A stretch of DNA of 64,000 nt from NCBI GenBank assembly GCA_034008185.1, contig CM067082.1, positions 99,009,311 through 99,073,310 of the forward strand, read 5' to 3'. Under the pieces are notes generated by a model. The model did not search any database, was not told the DNA's origin, and was given only the letters and a program-made list of their open reading frames with translations. This DNA comes from Gorsachius magnificus (taxonomy: Eukaryota > Chordata > Aves > Pelecaniformes > Ardeidae). This document shows positions 1-13,200 of the stretch, one piece after another. The position numbers and the translations under genes were made by a program. The first letter of the stretch is position 1; every line of letters begins with the position of its first letter.

Positions 1-1075
1 TTTGAAGCAAATAAAAACGAGCAGTAATGATTTTCTCCCTCTTTACTGATCATGTTTCTACTCATTTTAATATTTTATTTATGCATTTAGTGATGTGGTC
101 ACTTTAAATCTGTTGCCATGACAATAAAACTAAATGTTAGAGTTCTTTTCAGGAATAGCCTTATTTTCTGGTAATCACTTACTAGTCTCATCGTTGTAGG
201 AAATGCATTCTGCCCTGCACAGGAGCTATTGAGGGCTGGGAGTACTGAACTAAGAGTTGACAGAAGTATGTTGTCTTTTCTCCAGCAGAACCTACATAGT
301 TCGTTTGCTTTTAACAAAAATGGATAATGATAGCTTTTGGCCCACGCGTGCACCAAAAAGACAAATACACTCAAGAGACTGAGTGGCTTTTCTAAGGCAC
401 TTGTAGTTCCTCTGGACATATTAATCAGTGCTGACAAAGTCAAAAAAGTTATAAACCAAAGGCTGATTAAAATGCTTGACTTTGTACTACACACTTAGAA
501 ATAATCACAGCTGGAACACTCAATTCCTGCAAGTGATAATCTTCTGCCAGTATTTAAAGACTTTGCACATTAAGAGGGTAGAGAAAGTCTCTGAAGTTTT
601 TCCTCACCAAAGAAAATCCCCTTAAGAGAATAAAGATTGAATTCAGAGTGTGTCATATTCCTATTAATAGCCAAATGGGAGATGAATGAATCTGATCAAA
701 TCCTGTAATTATTACCAGGAGATATTGATGAAATCTCAGTGTAATTTTCTAATTCTAATTTCTTTTCCTATATATAACAGTCTGCAGAGTGCTTCAGGGT
801 GCCTTTGAATGAAAGCAGCAGACATTAGTGTAACGTTTATCATTGTTTTGATTATGGTCATCTACTTACTCTTCATAAGCATTCTGTGGTATGTAAAAAA
901 GAAAAGCATTATGCATATATCAGCAACTGACATATTCAAAGTAATGATAAGATTCTGTATCGCTATTAATTTGTTTATATAATAATTTCATACAACCAGA
1001 CTTCTTTTACAGGAGTAATTTATTTTCTCCAATTTTGTTAGACGTCACTTAATTATCAGTCCAGTCCTACATAGG
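1..1075. other. AT-rich intronic DNA, nothing recognised
   Basis: No repeat, exon or RNA gene recognised. A 131-codon open frame lies on the minus strand at 99-494, but its composition and lack of any family resemblance suggest chance. Confidence 0.5.
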
Positions 1076-1322
1076 ACAAGACCCAGCTTTTTACTATGCA
1101 AGCCCATCTATTGTAATCCCTGAATTTCCATAATCTATCTGAGAGAGGTATAAAGCAGTTTAGTCCAGCTAATATCTGCAAACGAATGTCTGTAAAAAAC
1201 ATTGGGAAGGGTACAGACATGCCAAGTATTAGTATTTTCTCTCTTCCAAAAATATCTGGCAAGAATTTTATTTATATTAGAACTGCTAAGAAGAGCTAAT
1301 ATTACAGAGAATTTAATGAACA
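1076..1322. repeat. 247-bp direct duplication, copy A
   Basis: Compared base by base, 1076-1322 is identical to 2127-2373 (offset 1051 bp), from ACAAGACCCAGC to TTTAATGAACA. Outside these limits the flanks differ on both sides (left ATAGG versus TTCCC; right TTTAAAG versus ATGCAAT). The sequence is not a repeat family I recognise. Together with copy B it brackets a solo LTR. Perfect identity suggests a recent event or an assembly artefact. Confidence 0.93.
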
Positions 1323-1443
1323 TTTAAAGAACATACCACAGGTAGGAATAGACTTAATTTTAAAAGATATGGTTAAATGAGCTAAGGAAGTGGAATTGCT
1401 TTGAGAACACAAATAACACACCTACTGGATTGAAACTGCAGTG

Positions 1444-2031
1444 TGTGCTGGTTTCAGCTGGGATAGAGTTAATTTTCTTTGTAGTAGCTAGTATGGGGCT
1501 ATGCTTTGGATTTGTGCTGAAAACAGTGTTGATAATGCAGGGATATTTTAGTTATTGCTGAGCAGTGCTTACACAGGGTCAAGGCCTTTTCTGCTTCTCA
1601 TGCCACCCCACCAGTGAGGAGGTTGGGGGTGCACAAGAAGTTGGGAGGTGACACAGCTGGGACAGCTGACCCCAACTGACCAAACGGATATTCCACACCA
1701 CATGATATCATGCTCAGAATATAAAGCTGGGGCAAGAAGGAGGAAGGGGGGTAAGTTCGGAGTGACGGTGTTTTGTCTTCCCAAGACGTGTGATGGAGCC
1801 CTGCTTTCCTGGGGATGGCTGAGTACCTGCCTGCTGATGGGAAATAGTGAATGAATTCTTTGTTTGCTTTGCTTGTGCGCAGGGTTTTTGCTTTACCTAC
1901 TAGACTGCCTTTATCTCAACCCACAAGTTTTCTCACTTTTACTCTTCTGATTCTCTCCCCTGTCCCACTCGGGGGGGAGTGAGCGAGCGGCTGTGTGGTG
2001 CCTAGTTACTGGCTGGGGTTAAACCATGACA
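1444..2031 (+). mobile_element. Solo LTR, ERVL-like avian endogenous retrovirus, subfamily a
   Basis: 588 bp from TGTGCTGGTTTCAGCTGGGA to GGGTTAAACCATGACA, with TG...CA ends. Seen inside: a U3-like block with repeated CAGCTG motifs, TGATATCA at 1703-1710, then a TATA-like ATATAAAG at 1719-1726, and a C/T-rich 3' part with a G run. No gag, pol or env sequence and no second LTR nearby, so it is a solo LTR left by recombination. Unlike the copies at 29630 and 44622, no 5-bp target duplication is visible (CAGTG on the left, AGAGT on the right). It lies between the two 247-bp duplicate copies, with about 120 bp and 95 bp of unassigned DNA on either side. Confidence 0.88.
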
Positions 2032-2126
2032 AGAGTTAAAACACATTATTTGACTATTAGCAGTTGTTTGAAGAATACAAATTCCCAAGTATTCCCATTT
2101 CAAAGGTATACAGTTGTCCACTTCCC

Positions 2127-2373
2127 ACAAGACCCAGCTTTTTACTATGCAAGCCCATCTATTGTAATCCCTGAATTTCCATAATCTATCTGAGAGAGGT
2201 ATAAAGCAGTTTAGTCCAGCTAATATCTGCAAACGAATGTCTGTAAAAAACATTGGGAAGGGTACAGACATGCCAAGTATTAGTATTTTCTCTCTTCCAA
2301 AAATATCTGGCAAGAATTTTATTTATATTAGAACTGCTAAGAAGAGCTAATATTACAGAGAATTTAATGAACA
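2127..2373. repeat. 247-bp direct duplication, copy B
   Basis: Perfect partner of 1076-1322 in the same orientation. It follows about 95 bp of unassigned sequence after the solo LTR. The open frames on both strands repeat exactly in the two copies and are not genes. Confidence 0.93.
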
Positions 2374-5300
2374 ATGCAATTTTGGCAGCAGCCTTAATAA
2401 TCTGGAAGCAAGTTGCTTGGAAATATGCAAACTCTAATTAACAAGATTAAAAACAGGGCAAACAAAAGCTAGGATTAAAGCAGAACTAGCTAACTTTTGA
2501 AAAGTTTTGATAAAATTTAGTTAACCTTTTAATGTATATCCTATGCAGGACAAAAGCCATACTTTTAGATTCAACTTCCCTTCTCAGTAACTGTAAGCTA
2601 CCAACAATATACTCTAGGCTGAAAACTTTTATTTCCACTTGAATTTGCTGTTCTCAAGGATTCTTATAAATCTCTTGTCCCTTTCCCATGAGTCTTGTCA
2701 CCTCAGATACCATTATATGTTAAGTTGGAGCTAACGACTCACCCTTCAGCTGGCTGCCAAGGGGTGTTATGGAAAATTTCTCATTATGGGATCATATAAA
2801 CTGATGGAGAGTCATAACTCAATTCAAGTTTTTTTCCCACACTGGCATTGGACAGGCTGAGGTCCTATGAAATACATTGTTCTCATATTTCTAACAACAA
2901 AAGGAGAAGTTTGAACTCTTACAATTAGGACTGATCTTAAGGCAGTTAAGCTTCTGTATCACACTGGTAAAAAAAAAAAAAAAAAGAGTAACTGCCACTA
3001 ATCTTCAGCAACATGCACTTAATTATGATGTAACAGATGTTTTGGTGGGTAAGCAAAGCTTATGTGCAGGTACAACTGTTAACTACTTGCAAACAAGGGT
3101 TTGCAAGGGTGTTCAGTGGAAAATGCAGAAATAAAACAGGGAAGCAGTCTGGATTTTTATTTTTATTTCTGAGAACACTCAGAAATATTTTTATTTTTGA
3201 GAGCACTCACCTCCTGAAAATCTAAATAATATGCTGAAAGACCATCTAACCCCAGCACCCAAATTACTAACATAAACAAGTCCATCCTTTGACATCTAGT
3301 AGTGAAGATAAATTATAGCAAAGACATGAGGCTGATGATGCAGCAGGCATAAGTAATCCTTGTTTAGAATTATAAAGAATTGAATAGGTGAGATTAAATT
3401 AATACACAAGCATCATATTCACAAATAGTCCCACCAGAAGAATGATGAACAAATTTAAGATACCCTCAATGACAATGAACTGTACAAAAGAAACATTGGA
3501 ATTTGCATTTAGCAAAAGTCACTTAAGTTATTTTCAGGAACTTCAAACCTTCTTTGAAGAAAAAAAAAACTCAAACCAGTTTAAATTAGCCAAGCAAAGA
3601 CATGTTTAAGTCATACTTTTTTCCTGAGATTGAGACTTGGGTCTCCTTTTTCACGTTGCACAGTCTACCCCTCCCCTGACTTTTAAGATGAAAAAACTTT
3701 AAAATTGCATTAGGAAATAAAATGGCTCCTTTGGACACCTTTCAAATCTTATAATCCCATAACACCAACCCTCTTAATTAAATGCAGGTTAATTTGAATC
3801 ATTATGAACATCCTTATGAGGATTATATATAACAGTGATTAGAAAATGAATACTTGATAAGGTATACAGTATGTAATTTGCAATCATGTTAATAAAATGC
3901 CTATTTTTTAAAAAAAATTAATAGCATCTTGATTTTTTTTTTATTTTACAGAAAAACTTAAAACAATATGAGTCTTCCAAAGACAGAGTGTTAAACAACA
4001 CTTTCCAGTATGACCAGGCATGTGGAACTGAACTGAAGAATTTAAGATGCCTGATGATGAAACTGTATCACCCTGGAATTTATGCAAGCAGTTTGGTGAG
4101 AGCTTCTGAGTTAAGAAGTTGACAGGAAGAGTGCTCCAATTTTTGCCTTTTCTCTGCTTGGCAAGAGATGAGACACAGAAACCTCTGGCAACTCAGTAGG
4201 AACCTTGAAGTCCAGAAGATATGCCAATGCTATCACTTACTGATTCCATGTGTACTAGAGATATGAAACCAGATACATTGAGAAATTTGTGAGAAATGTG
4301 TCTCATTGAAAAAATCCATCAGGAAGGCAATTGAGACTGTTTAGACTGGTTCTACAGGGCTCTTGCCTGAAGGGACGTCTCGACTTTCCTTTCCTCCAAC
4401 AGGAGTTTGTGAGAAACTGAATAACTACAGCAAAAGGTGAACAATGGAGTTAGCAAACTGGGCTCTGCTTTTTTTTTTTTTCTGAACAATATGGATCAAT
4501 TTCAGGGAAAAATCTGCCTTTGCTGAGTATTTGCTCATATTCTTCCAACAAAACAGTGGAGACAGAAGGTCTTTCCTTCAAGTGGAGCAGCTCCTATTAC
4601 AGACTTCATTTCTTCAGCGTTCCTTCCCAGAAAAAAGAAAGAAATTTGGGGCTCCTCTTCTTTTGGGGTCCAGCAACTCCTGTGATTTGACTGTTATTTT
4701 TTCTTATTTCTATACCAAGGTTTTTATGCTCTAAGTGATCTCCAGCACCTCTAGGTCTTTGCATCTGTCATTTTTCTGTCTCAGTTTCAAAATCTTTTAA
4801 GTAGCACAGGGAATGTGTGTGGCATTTCCTTTGGGAGAAATGCTGAATCTTTTATTGGGATGTCCCTTCAATCTTGACTGACTATGGAGATTTCAGCTGA
4901 AGCCAAGAAAAGAAAGTTCTCCTGTGGACCTAAGGCTGAAATGGGATGCTACAGGAATTTTCCAAGAAAAACTGACATTGGAAAGGGCAAATATCTTGCT
5001 CAAAGGAACTTTTTTTTTTTAAAGTTTGTTAAAAACTCTATTTGGCATTTTAAAAACAGTATGATTATTTTATCTCAAAATATTTCAAAATTCAAAACAT
5101 TTTTTGAAAAATAATAGTTAACAAATAAAAATATTAAAATAACCCACAAAAAAGCTTTCTAGTCATCCTTAGAGAGTTTTAAATGCTTTTTTTTTTGACA
5201 GAAACATGAGAAAACTTTGTTCTCAACAGGTGTAATCAAATGAAGGACAATAAATTAAATGACCCATTCAATTATTCAACATGCCCCAGAAAGTTAGAGT

Positions 5301-7119
5301 TCTTTCTTCCTAATCACTGTGACAAAGAGAAACCCTTTCTTCCATGATCCATTCACACATGCTGAAAATTCCTATGAAATAGCAGGCTACTTTGGCTCCG
5401 AGGGAGGAAAATAATGAAGGACCATACTGAGTATTACCACCTGTTTAAAAAATTCTGTAATTTAAACCCTCAAGCATTTTTAATTACATTTTTGTACATC
5501 TGAATGCATTTTTTTTACATCTGAATGCACTACAGTAATGGTAACATTTTACTGTGGGCACACTTAAAGCAGTTATCTAATGAAATGTGGTTTTTTAATA
5601 GCTGTACTATTGAATGTACTGTTGCAAGATCTGTGCAGATAAATGATGAATTCTTTGTAGTTATCTATTCTACTAACTATCCACAAGCCTTTGGATCATG
5701 TCCTATCAAACTATCAGACCAAATGTGCTTCTGGCAGGATTTTTAAGGCACAAGGATCTGTATTGGAAGAAATATTAAAAATCTCAGAGCAGCAGCTTAG
5801 AGGCTTCATTTCTTGGAGTTCTTGACAACTTTGACAGTTTTATTTCATATGACTGAAAGAGCTAAATAAAAATAATTGAGTATGGCATGACAAAATAACA
5901 GATGGCTATAGTTAATGCTGACTTCAGCCCCTATATGCCTGTTGAGTTCAATAAGGCACTAAAGTGCAAAACTTAGTGTTGAATTTGGTCCAGAAAACTT
6001 AACAAAGTATGGGACTTACTGCACCTAGAAAATTTCAGTAAAACCTGATTGTATAAATATCTACCATTGCTCCTACCCTTTCACTGGCATTTCCTGTAGT
6101 GTTCATCCTTATATCACATCTATGCATATACCCCATACAACACTGAAACCAACCTATGCTTCACACAAAGGCACCATGAGGAACGTAAAGGTGCTGTGAT
6201 TTATCTCACCTTTTCAGCTGCTATGACACCGAATATCTTGGGAAGGTTGATCACACCTTGGAACAGAGTGCTTGATTAGGTAACCTCAAAAAATCTCATT
6301 CATACATATAAGTAGGTTGGTTCTGTCTTCCAAATTTGTATCTCATGATAAACATTTTTCATGCTTATCCTCTCCTTTGTCTTTTTATGTCAAACTATTG
6401 TTTCATTTGGGCTTGTTTATTCTTAATACAGACTATAACAAAGCCATTTTAGCCTTACTTTTGGAATTCTGTAAAATAGAGTTTGTTGGTAAGCATAAAG
6501 CTGTCCTACATGAAAAATGTTGTATTCAGGTGTGTTGGATTCTGCTTTCTGTAAAAAATGACGCTTATCCTACTTCTGTATCACAGGTGACATTTTGGAA
6601 GACACAGAAAAATTATGTTTCTTGCTAGACATCAAGTGGAAAATAAGCATACCAGCATTCTTCTTGTAAATAATAGAGTATTTAGAAGCCAATAAGGAGA
6701 AAATAGATGGGGAGAGAAGTAATGTCATATACCATTAAATGTAAAATTCGAAGAGAATTTACTATACAGCTATTTATTTACTTTCTCTAAAGGCTCCAAC
6801 CACATCTGTACTGATTTTTAAGAAAACTTAGGCATTTGAGCCTATTTTTCAGTAAGATCTTTCTATGCTGACTGACCTCAACCTTTAGTAGTATCAACCA
6901 AACATCTTATTTTCTGTATATATAATCCATTCTCATTCTTGAAATACCATATGTTCATGCTAGTACACATGATCTGTTGTCTCCCCTCAGAAAACCTGTT
7001 TCCCTTCAGTCTTTAGAGTTAACTATCACATTGTACTTCAATTTTCTCTCCAGTCTCAGTCCCAGGAGATTGCTTCCCATTTTACTTTTGTGTGTGTGTA
7101 GAAGACAAACCCACAAGAG
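2374..7119. other. AT-rich intronic DNA without recognised repeats
   Basis: Nothing identifiable apart from a 17-A run at about 2969-2985, a small inverted repeat TTCTGAG...CTCAGAA near 3163-3185, and a 14-bp tandem duplication TACATCTGAATGCA at 5495-5508 and 5516-5529. Short open frames show no family resemblance. Confidence 0.45.
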
Positions 7120-7360
7120 TGATATTTCTCTCTTTCTGCTTTCCTGTAGATGGCTGAACACCTGCCTGCTGATGGGAAGTAGAAAATAAATTCCTTATTT
7201 TGCTTTGCTCCTGCGTGCAGCTTTTGCTTCACCTGTTAAACTACCTTTGTCTCAACCCACAAGTTTTTTCATTTTTCTGATTCTCTCCTCTGTCCCAATG
7301 AGGGGGAGTGAGCAAGCAGCTTTCTGAGGCTTAGCAGCCTACTGGGGTTAAAACACAACA
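7120..7360 (+). mobile_element. 5'-truncated solo LTR fragment, subfamily a
   Basis: Aligns by eye to the 3' half of the LTR at 1444-2031: GATGGCTGA, then ACCTGCCTGCTGATGGGAA, then CTCAACCCACAAGTTTT, GATTCTCTCC, a GGGGGAGTGAGC run and the GGGGTTAAAACACAACA end. The U3 half is missing. An AATAAA hexamer is present at 7185-7190 where the fuller copy has AATGAA. Divergence is higher than in the other LTR copies. The left boundary is approximate. Confidence 0.82.
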
Positions 7361-7754
7361 ACATCCCAAATTAGGAAGAATTTGTCTGTTCTCCCCCAAT
7401 ACTCTTATCTGAAAGCTATTCCAGAACATCATTCTTTATGGCTACAAATCCTAGTTTCCAGGTTTAATATATTTGTAAATATTTGATTCACAGGACACTA
7501 TTTTTTGTGTTCATCAATGTCTACCAGCATAAATATTTCTTCTTCACTCATGTTTACCTCAAAGTATTTTTAGGGAAAGTGACACTACTACATTTTAGCA
7601 CATGGGAGATGGAAGACAATGCAGAGATAAGCAACCTGTTGCTAACCCCAACTATTGTGTGTACATAATACTCTGCAAAGATTGTAGTTCAGCCCTTGAA
7701 AAGCACCCTGGCTCCATGGGCAAATAAGTAAACAAACCTTGCCAAAAGCCTTCT
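7361..7754. other. Unassigned intronic DNA
   Basis: About 390 bp between the LTR fragment and the ancient CR1; no repeat or exon recognised. Confidence 0.4.
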
Positions 7755-8030
7755 GAAGAACATCAGAATAGAAGAAATGTCCTGTAGGATCAGAACAACA
7801 GTCCACCTGCTCCATCATCCCCTCGTGGACAGGGGCTACAAGAGAGGCTAATCAGGGCAAGCATGTGAACGTGGCCACTTTTGTCACACACTCACCTTTC
7901 ACTCCCCCACCATCTACCATGACCACATTAAAAATGTTACAGGATGCACAGTGCTTACAGTATCCATTGATGGACCTGTTTTCCATGAATCCATTAAAAA
8001 CAGAATAAGCTATTGATGCCTCTTTGACTG
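7755..8030 (-). mobile_element. Ancient CR1-type LINE fragment, heavily diverged
   Basis: Resembles an old amniote repeat I know from bird, turtle and crocodile genomes: GTCCACCTGCTCCATCATCC corresponds to the family's 'gtccatctagcccagtatcc', followed by an AATCAGGGCAAGCATGTG block and ATTGATGGACCTG...CCATGAAT. In CR1 terms this text is the antisense strand. No coding potential. Boundaries are approximate and only a profile search could confirm the subfamily. Confidence 0.5.
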
Positions 8031-9890
8031 AAACCACTAACACAGTTTGTTTTAAGGTAAGTAGTAAAAATAATTTCAATATACTTTTCTAGAAAATAAG
8101 CAGAAATGGCAAATATTCAAAAATACAAGCAGTGAACAGGTTTATGTACAATATTGTTTGCAATTTTCTGAAATAGAGGTGATAGTGGATGAAACCTGAA
8201 AATGATCTATATCAGTCCTGAGACTTTGCTATGGAACATTATTCTTAATAATTTATTTTTATAACAAAGATTTATTTTATGATGTGTTGTCAGTACAACT
8301 GTGTCTCCTCTGAGGCAAGAATATGAGAGTCACTTTACTTACATTGACAATTATTAATTTTTTTCTTTTAATACAATACAGCCCAAGATCCCAGTAAGGA
8401 TCAATGACTTATTGCATTTGGTCTTTCATGACCACAAGGAAAGTCAGTACTTCCTCTAACTGATTATGATACTAAATTATCTGACTCCATGTCTGCTTTT
8501 TCACAGTATGTGTTCATAATATGATGCAATGACATACAGAAGCTGTCAAACTAATACCAATTGTAACAGTTAACTGTTAGAAGTAGTAGTTACAAATCTC
8601 CACCAAAACAACTGTGTATAAGGCCTTTTAAAAAACTTAGGTCATAGCAGTCTCTGTGTAGATGCTGCCATAAACATTTCTGCACTAAGGTTGAGTTGGT
8701 AGGCTAAAAAACCAAATACAAGATTTTCTTCATTGTACAACTGAACCAAAGCCATAACTAGAGATGTAATCAACACTATATCTTTTTCCCCCTATAAACT
8801 TGAACTGTTTCATTTACACGTTGTTACGCTTACCACCTACAAATAAGTGCTCCATATAAAAATCTCTCAGTTAAAAGACTGAATCAGCTTAAATATCATA
8901 AGTAGCAGAACAGAAGAGTAGCAAAGGCGTCAAAACCCATGCAACTTATTTAGCAACTGAAGCTGAACTACTACTCTGACAACAAAAGCAAGAACAAAAT
9001 CATGCTTTGCCTACATTTTTATTCCTTATAATACATATTTCTTCATGTTTTGCAGATGGCAAGAACAAAACTGACAGAGAGCCAGGGAAGAAAGAGACCC
9101 TGAATTTTACAAAAACCTGCAGCTCATTCACACCACTTAAATACAGAAAGTGAACCAACTTATAATCCATCAGAAAACTGCTGAATTTCTTGAAGAAACA
9201 AACCACCTGCCAGACAGAGGAGAAGGTGTTTCCAGATGCCATTCTTTTTCCTATTTACTGAGGTGGTTTTTTATTTTTTGTCTATTGTTTTGTTACGTAC
9301 TCTGCTAGACAAAGATGTATCAACAAATAAACATATTTTGAATCACAGTACTCTCTTTGCCTTCTTTCAAAATACAGAAAACCTTTGGTCTGTAATTTTA
9401 TGAGGACTTTATAGCCAATCATAAGACTGTAGATCATTTTTCAAGTAAATCAAGTACCTAAATTTCAGGAAATGCCAGCAACAGCATGTAGTTTAACAAA
9501 CATTCGTTGAAAATAACTGGAAGATCCCTGTGTTATGAATCCTTATGCCTGCAAGCTCTGCAACTGGCCACTTCAATATTCAGCTTGGACAGCTTATCAG
9601 ATATATTAGAGTTAAAAAGTTATTCCTTACCAATTTCCTATAAATGCATTAGGAAATGAAAATCTGAAGCATGAATTAGGAGCGTGCGGCAACTTTAAAT
9701 GCCTTTACCTACTTCAGTTTTTTTCATCATCTCTATAACTATAGTGCTTTTCCGTAGCAACAGGGAAGATACCCAATTCTGCAAAAGGTTGTTATAAATA
9801 CCAGATTTAGTCAGCAATAGCTGGTTTAAATCAAATGTTCCAGTCTTTGAAAGGGTCCCTGTTCTTACATCACCCCTGCATTACAATAAG
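8031..9890. other. AT-rich intronic DNA, nothing recognised
   Basis: No repeat family, exon or RNA gene seen. The open frame at 9000-9242 (minus) has no recognisable domain. Confidence 0.4.
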
Positions 9891-9950
9891 CTATGTGTGC
9901 TTATAGATATACGTATACACACAAATGTATGTGTATAAATATACATACAA
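9891..9950. repeat. Imperfect TA/CA/TG dinucleotide-rich tract
   Basis: Alternating purine-pyrimidine sequence rich in TATAC, ACACAC and TGTATG units, a degenerate microsatellite immediately left of a CR1 tail. Confidence 0.7.
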
Positions 9951-9962
9951 AGAGGTAACCAA

Positions 9963-10204
9963 CTCAAGCTGAAACATGGGAAATTCCAATTAGAGGAATT
10001 TCTAAGGAAAAAAATTTCATCATGACAGTGGTCACATACTGGCATAGGTTGTCCAGAGGGATTTGGGATGTCCATCCTTGGAGGTGTTCAGGACTCAAAT
10101 GTATACAGCCCTCAGCCTGATTCTGATTCCATCAGTCCTCAGCCGCAGGTCAGACTAGATGACCCCTGAGGCCACTTCCAGACTGAATTACTCTGTGATC
10201 CGAT
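9963..10204 (+). mobile_element. CR1 LINE 3' end fragment
   Basis: The text follows the CR1 terminal coding and 3' UTR pattern: GGAAATTCC, then TGGCATAGGTTGTCCAGAGG, CTCCATCCTTGGAG-like ATGTCCATCCTTGGAGG, CAGACTAGATGACCCC, ending near TACTCTGTGATCC. It is diverged and carries a small insertion with tandem CCTCAG units at about 10110-10145. 5'-truncated, non-coding. Confidence 0.85.
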
Positions 10205-13200
10205 GAGTGTATGTATGTACAGATGAGTATAGTGTAAAATCTAACCACCCCCAAAGGGTGTCTGAATTGATCTGACTTTAGCAAAAGCATTTAATAAACT
10301 TAAGCTTCTGCTGCCCAGCTCAGTTTCCCCAATGATTTCCTTAGTTCTTTACCTTAGGAGTTAAGCAAGTCAATGTTTATTCCAAACATATTTTTTATTT
10401 TCTCCAGCTTTCAGAACAGAAGATGACAGTATTTCCTTTTAATCCTTAGGTCTGTTTTGCTTCACAATCACCACATATGGTAATTTAACAGTTAATAAAG
10501 TGATATTAATAAAGTAAGATAATAACTGTTACTTCTGAGCTTCCCATTCACTTTTGCCATCATCTATCTGTTACCTTGATTCAGAGGATTTACATCAGTT
10601 TATGTTATCTATTTTGTTGGGTTTTTTCATGGTCTTTAAAGGAATTCAGTTTCTCTGCTTTTAATATCGGTGATTAAAAATTTCTCATTCTGGGCTTTTT
10701 TACTGAACAAAATGACAGCAGGAAATAATGCCAGTTTTAAGAGCATTATTTGTAAGTGTGCTATGCAAATTAGGGGTTTGGATTTGACTGGGGCTTGTTA
10801 AATCCTTTAAACAGTTCTGATACAATTTTCTTTCAGGAACAATGGATAAATACCTTAGATTTGATACAAGATACTTAATTCGTACTCTTTTGGAAAATGT
10901 TTTAACCCAACAGTCAAACTGCTGACCATTAAATGTTATTATGACATTTTAAGTGATACTCAGCAAGTAACTGGTTTTAGACATGTGATTACATGTCTAG
11001 TGACAGCATTTTAATAATTTCTGTTTCATAGAAATAATAACTTTAAATTCATTTATGCTTTTCCAATGACAATACAAAACTTTTGCATCATAGATATAGT
11101 TTTTTATATTTGCTGTATTCTTTCTTCATCACATTTTCTAACACTGTCAGCATATTTTATCTTATTATATTTATATTTGCCTGCTTGCTTGGAAATTGGC
11201 TTTTTCTTCATTTTCATTTGGCTCTACTTTCTCTTTAACAATTTATATAAATAAATATATATACACTCAGGTAATTCAATAAAGGCAACTGTATAACTTA
11301 AGCAGCAACCCCAACTCACAACTCAAGAAAGATTTTGTTTCCCTCAATCTACATTTAACATAATCTCGTAAACAACTTCCACTTGACCAAAAGCTGGACA
11401 AAATGTAGCATTTTTGATAATGTAAAGGAACAAACTTTATTAGCTGTCCTGAGATATTGCTTTAGATAGAATTTCTTCCCAGTAAAACATTTTTTCTTCT
11501 TCAGCAAAATATGAAAAAAAGGCCAATCCGATCAGAATTTTTTAAAGAATCCACGTAGCATTTTAATGTCTGTTTAAAGACATCATGTTTAAACAACATG
11601 AGATAAAAATGCAACAAATTACCTTGGACCCGATTTACAAAGTCTCCATTGCATACTCAGACAACTCTTATAAATTTGAGGGATCTCCAGGGATCCTATT
11701 TCCTACATTTACTAATTTTCACGACTGTAGTATTCTGTGTGTGAACAGGAAGCAGAGGAAAGAAAAATAGCTGGAGAGTTGCTGAGGATGGGCTGGGACA
11801 AAATGACTGGCCATGATTAATTACAAATAAGTAGTAATTTGGAAAACTTGGGGTAGTCATTGATTATGCAACACACACAAATAAAAAACCCCAAACAGGA
11901 GGGAAGATAAAACCACACCTGGTCCACGATATTAAAACAATTTATAGAATTGAAACTTCTTCTACAAATCTAACTACAGGAAAAAAAAAAAAAAGTAAAA
12001 GCAATTTTTCCCTTTTCTCTTGGTGTTAGACCAAGAGAGGCCTTTATTATTCCGTTTGCAGACTTTATAAAAGGTTACTGGATTACTTTAAGTGTTTATC
12101 ACAGACAGTGCAAGCAATCTGCCTCTTTAAAGTAAAATAATCCACTATGCATATAACAATAGTTCCCAGGCAAACAGCAATATTGCAGGTGACACTTGCC
12201 TTTTTTTTTTCTTTTTTCTTTATCAGGTCTTTTGCAGGGCTAAGAATCTGCTGGGCAAAATGAGAAAAGGAAAAAGAACAATTCTTCCTCTAAATGCTGA
12301 AGTTTTGCAACTACTTGAGTGATGAACTGATATGATATTTTGATCAGTGGCTCTGAAGAAAATATCTCCATCAAGTCTGGGACCTGATACAAAAAATGTA
12401 TCCTAAGGGCTTCTGGGCTCTCTCTTTCCCACCCTCTCCCCCTTTCCTCCCTCCCACCCTGTACGATTACTTCCTCTCTTCCCCTTTATACACACATATA
12501 TCCTGGTACACCAAAGAACAAGCAGTGAAATCTTTTGTTTACACTGGAGGCTTAATACCTTCAGCTTGACAGTCTCCCTTGTGATTGTTTCAGCTAAAAT
12601 ATGACTGCTAATAGTAATAACAGCCAAGCATGCACTGCAGTCTTCATCTAGCCTGTAACACAGGTTGTCACAGATTTTAGATGTCTTCTACATACGATTG
12701 CACTTAGTCAGAAAAAAAAAAAAAGTCATGGGAGTCCTACAATTTAAGAAGAAAAGAAAAGCACTCTCTTCAAGAGCTCAGCAGTGTCAGGTACTGAGTC
12801 AAATACGCTGGGCTGTCAATACTGGGATGTTTTCATCTTCATAGCACTGCACCGGGGGCAGAGTCATTACTCTTTAAGTTAGCACACAAATAAAAGGAGG
12901 AGGAGGAGAAAATAATTGGCAGCTGAAAGTTCTGCAGTGCACAGTGCTCAGCATACTCTGCCCTTACCTGACAAGCTGTGACAGTAAGGTCATTTACTTT
13001 AAAGTTAAGAGCATAAGCTTTTCATTCAGACTAAAAATTCTGTATGTTTCTGGGCAAGACATAGCAGATATTTTTGTTCTTGGTCACTTGATTTGTCATT
13101 CACACAAATCATGAAGTTTAATAACAAAAAGTATGCAAATATGCTGGAAATTATGTTTTAAATCATCTGTCTGGTAGAAAAAAAATCATATATCTGTATT

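Noticed and set aside
99..494. 131-codon minus-strand open frame
   Set aside because: Composition is ordinary and no family resemblance is visible; probable chance frame.
1056..2374. Same 62- and 68-residue peptides occurring twice, suggesting a duplicated small gene
   Set aside because: Explained entirely by the 247-bp DNA duplication; open frames exist on both strands and none looks coding.
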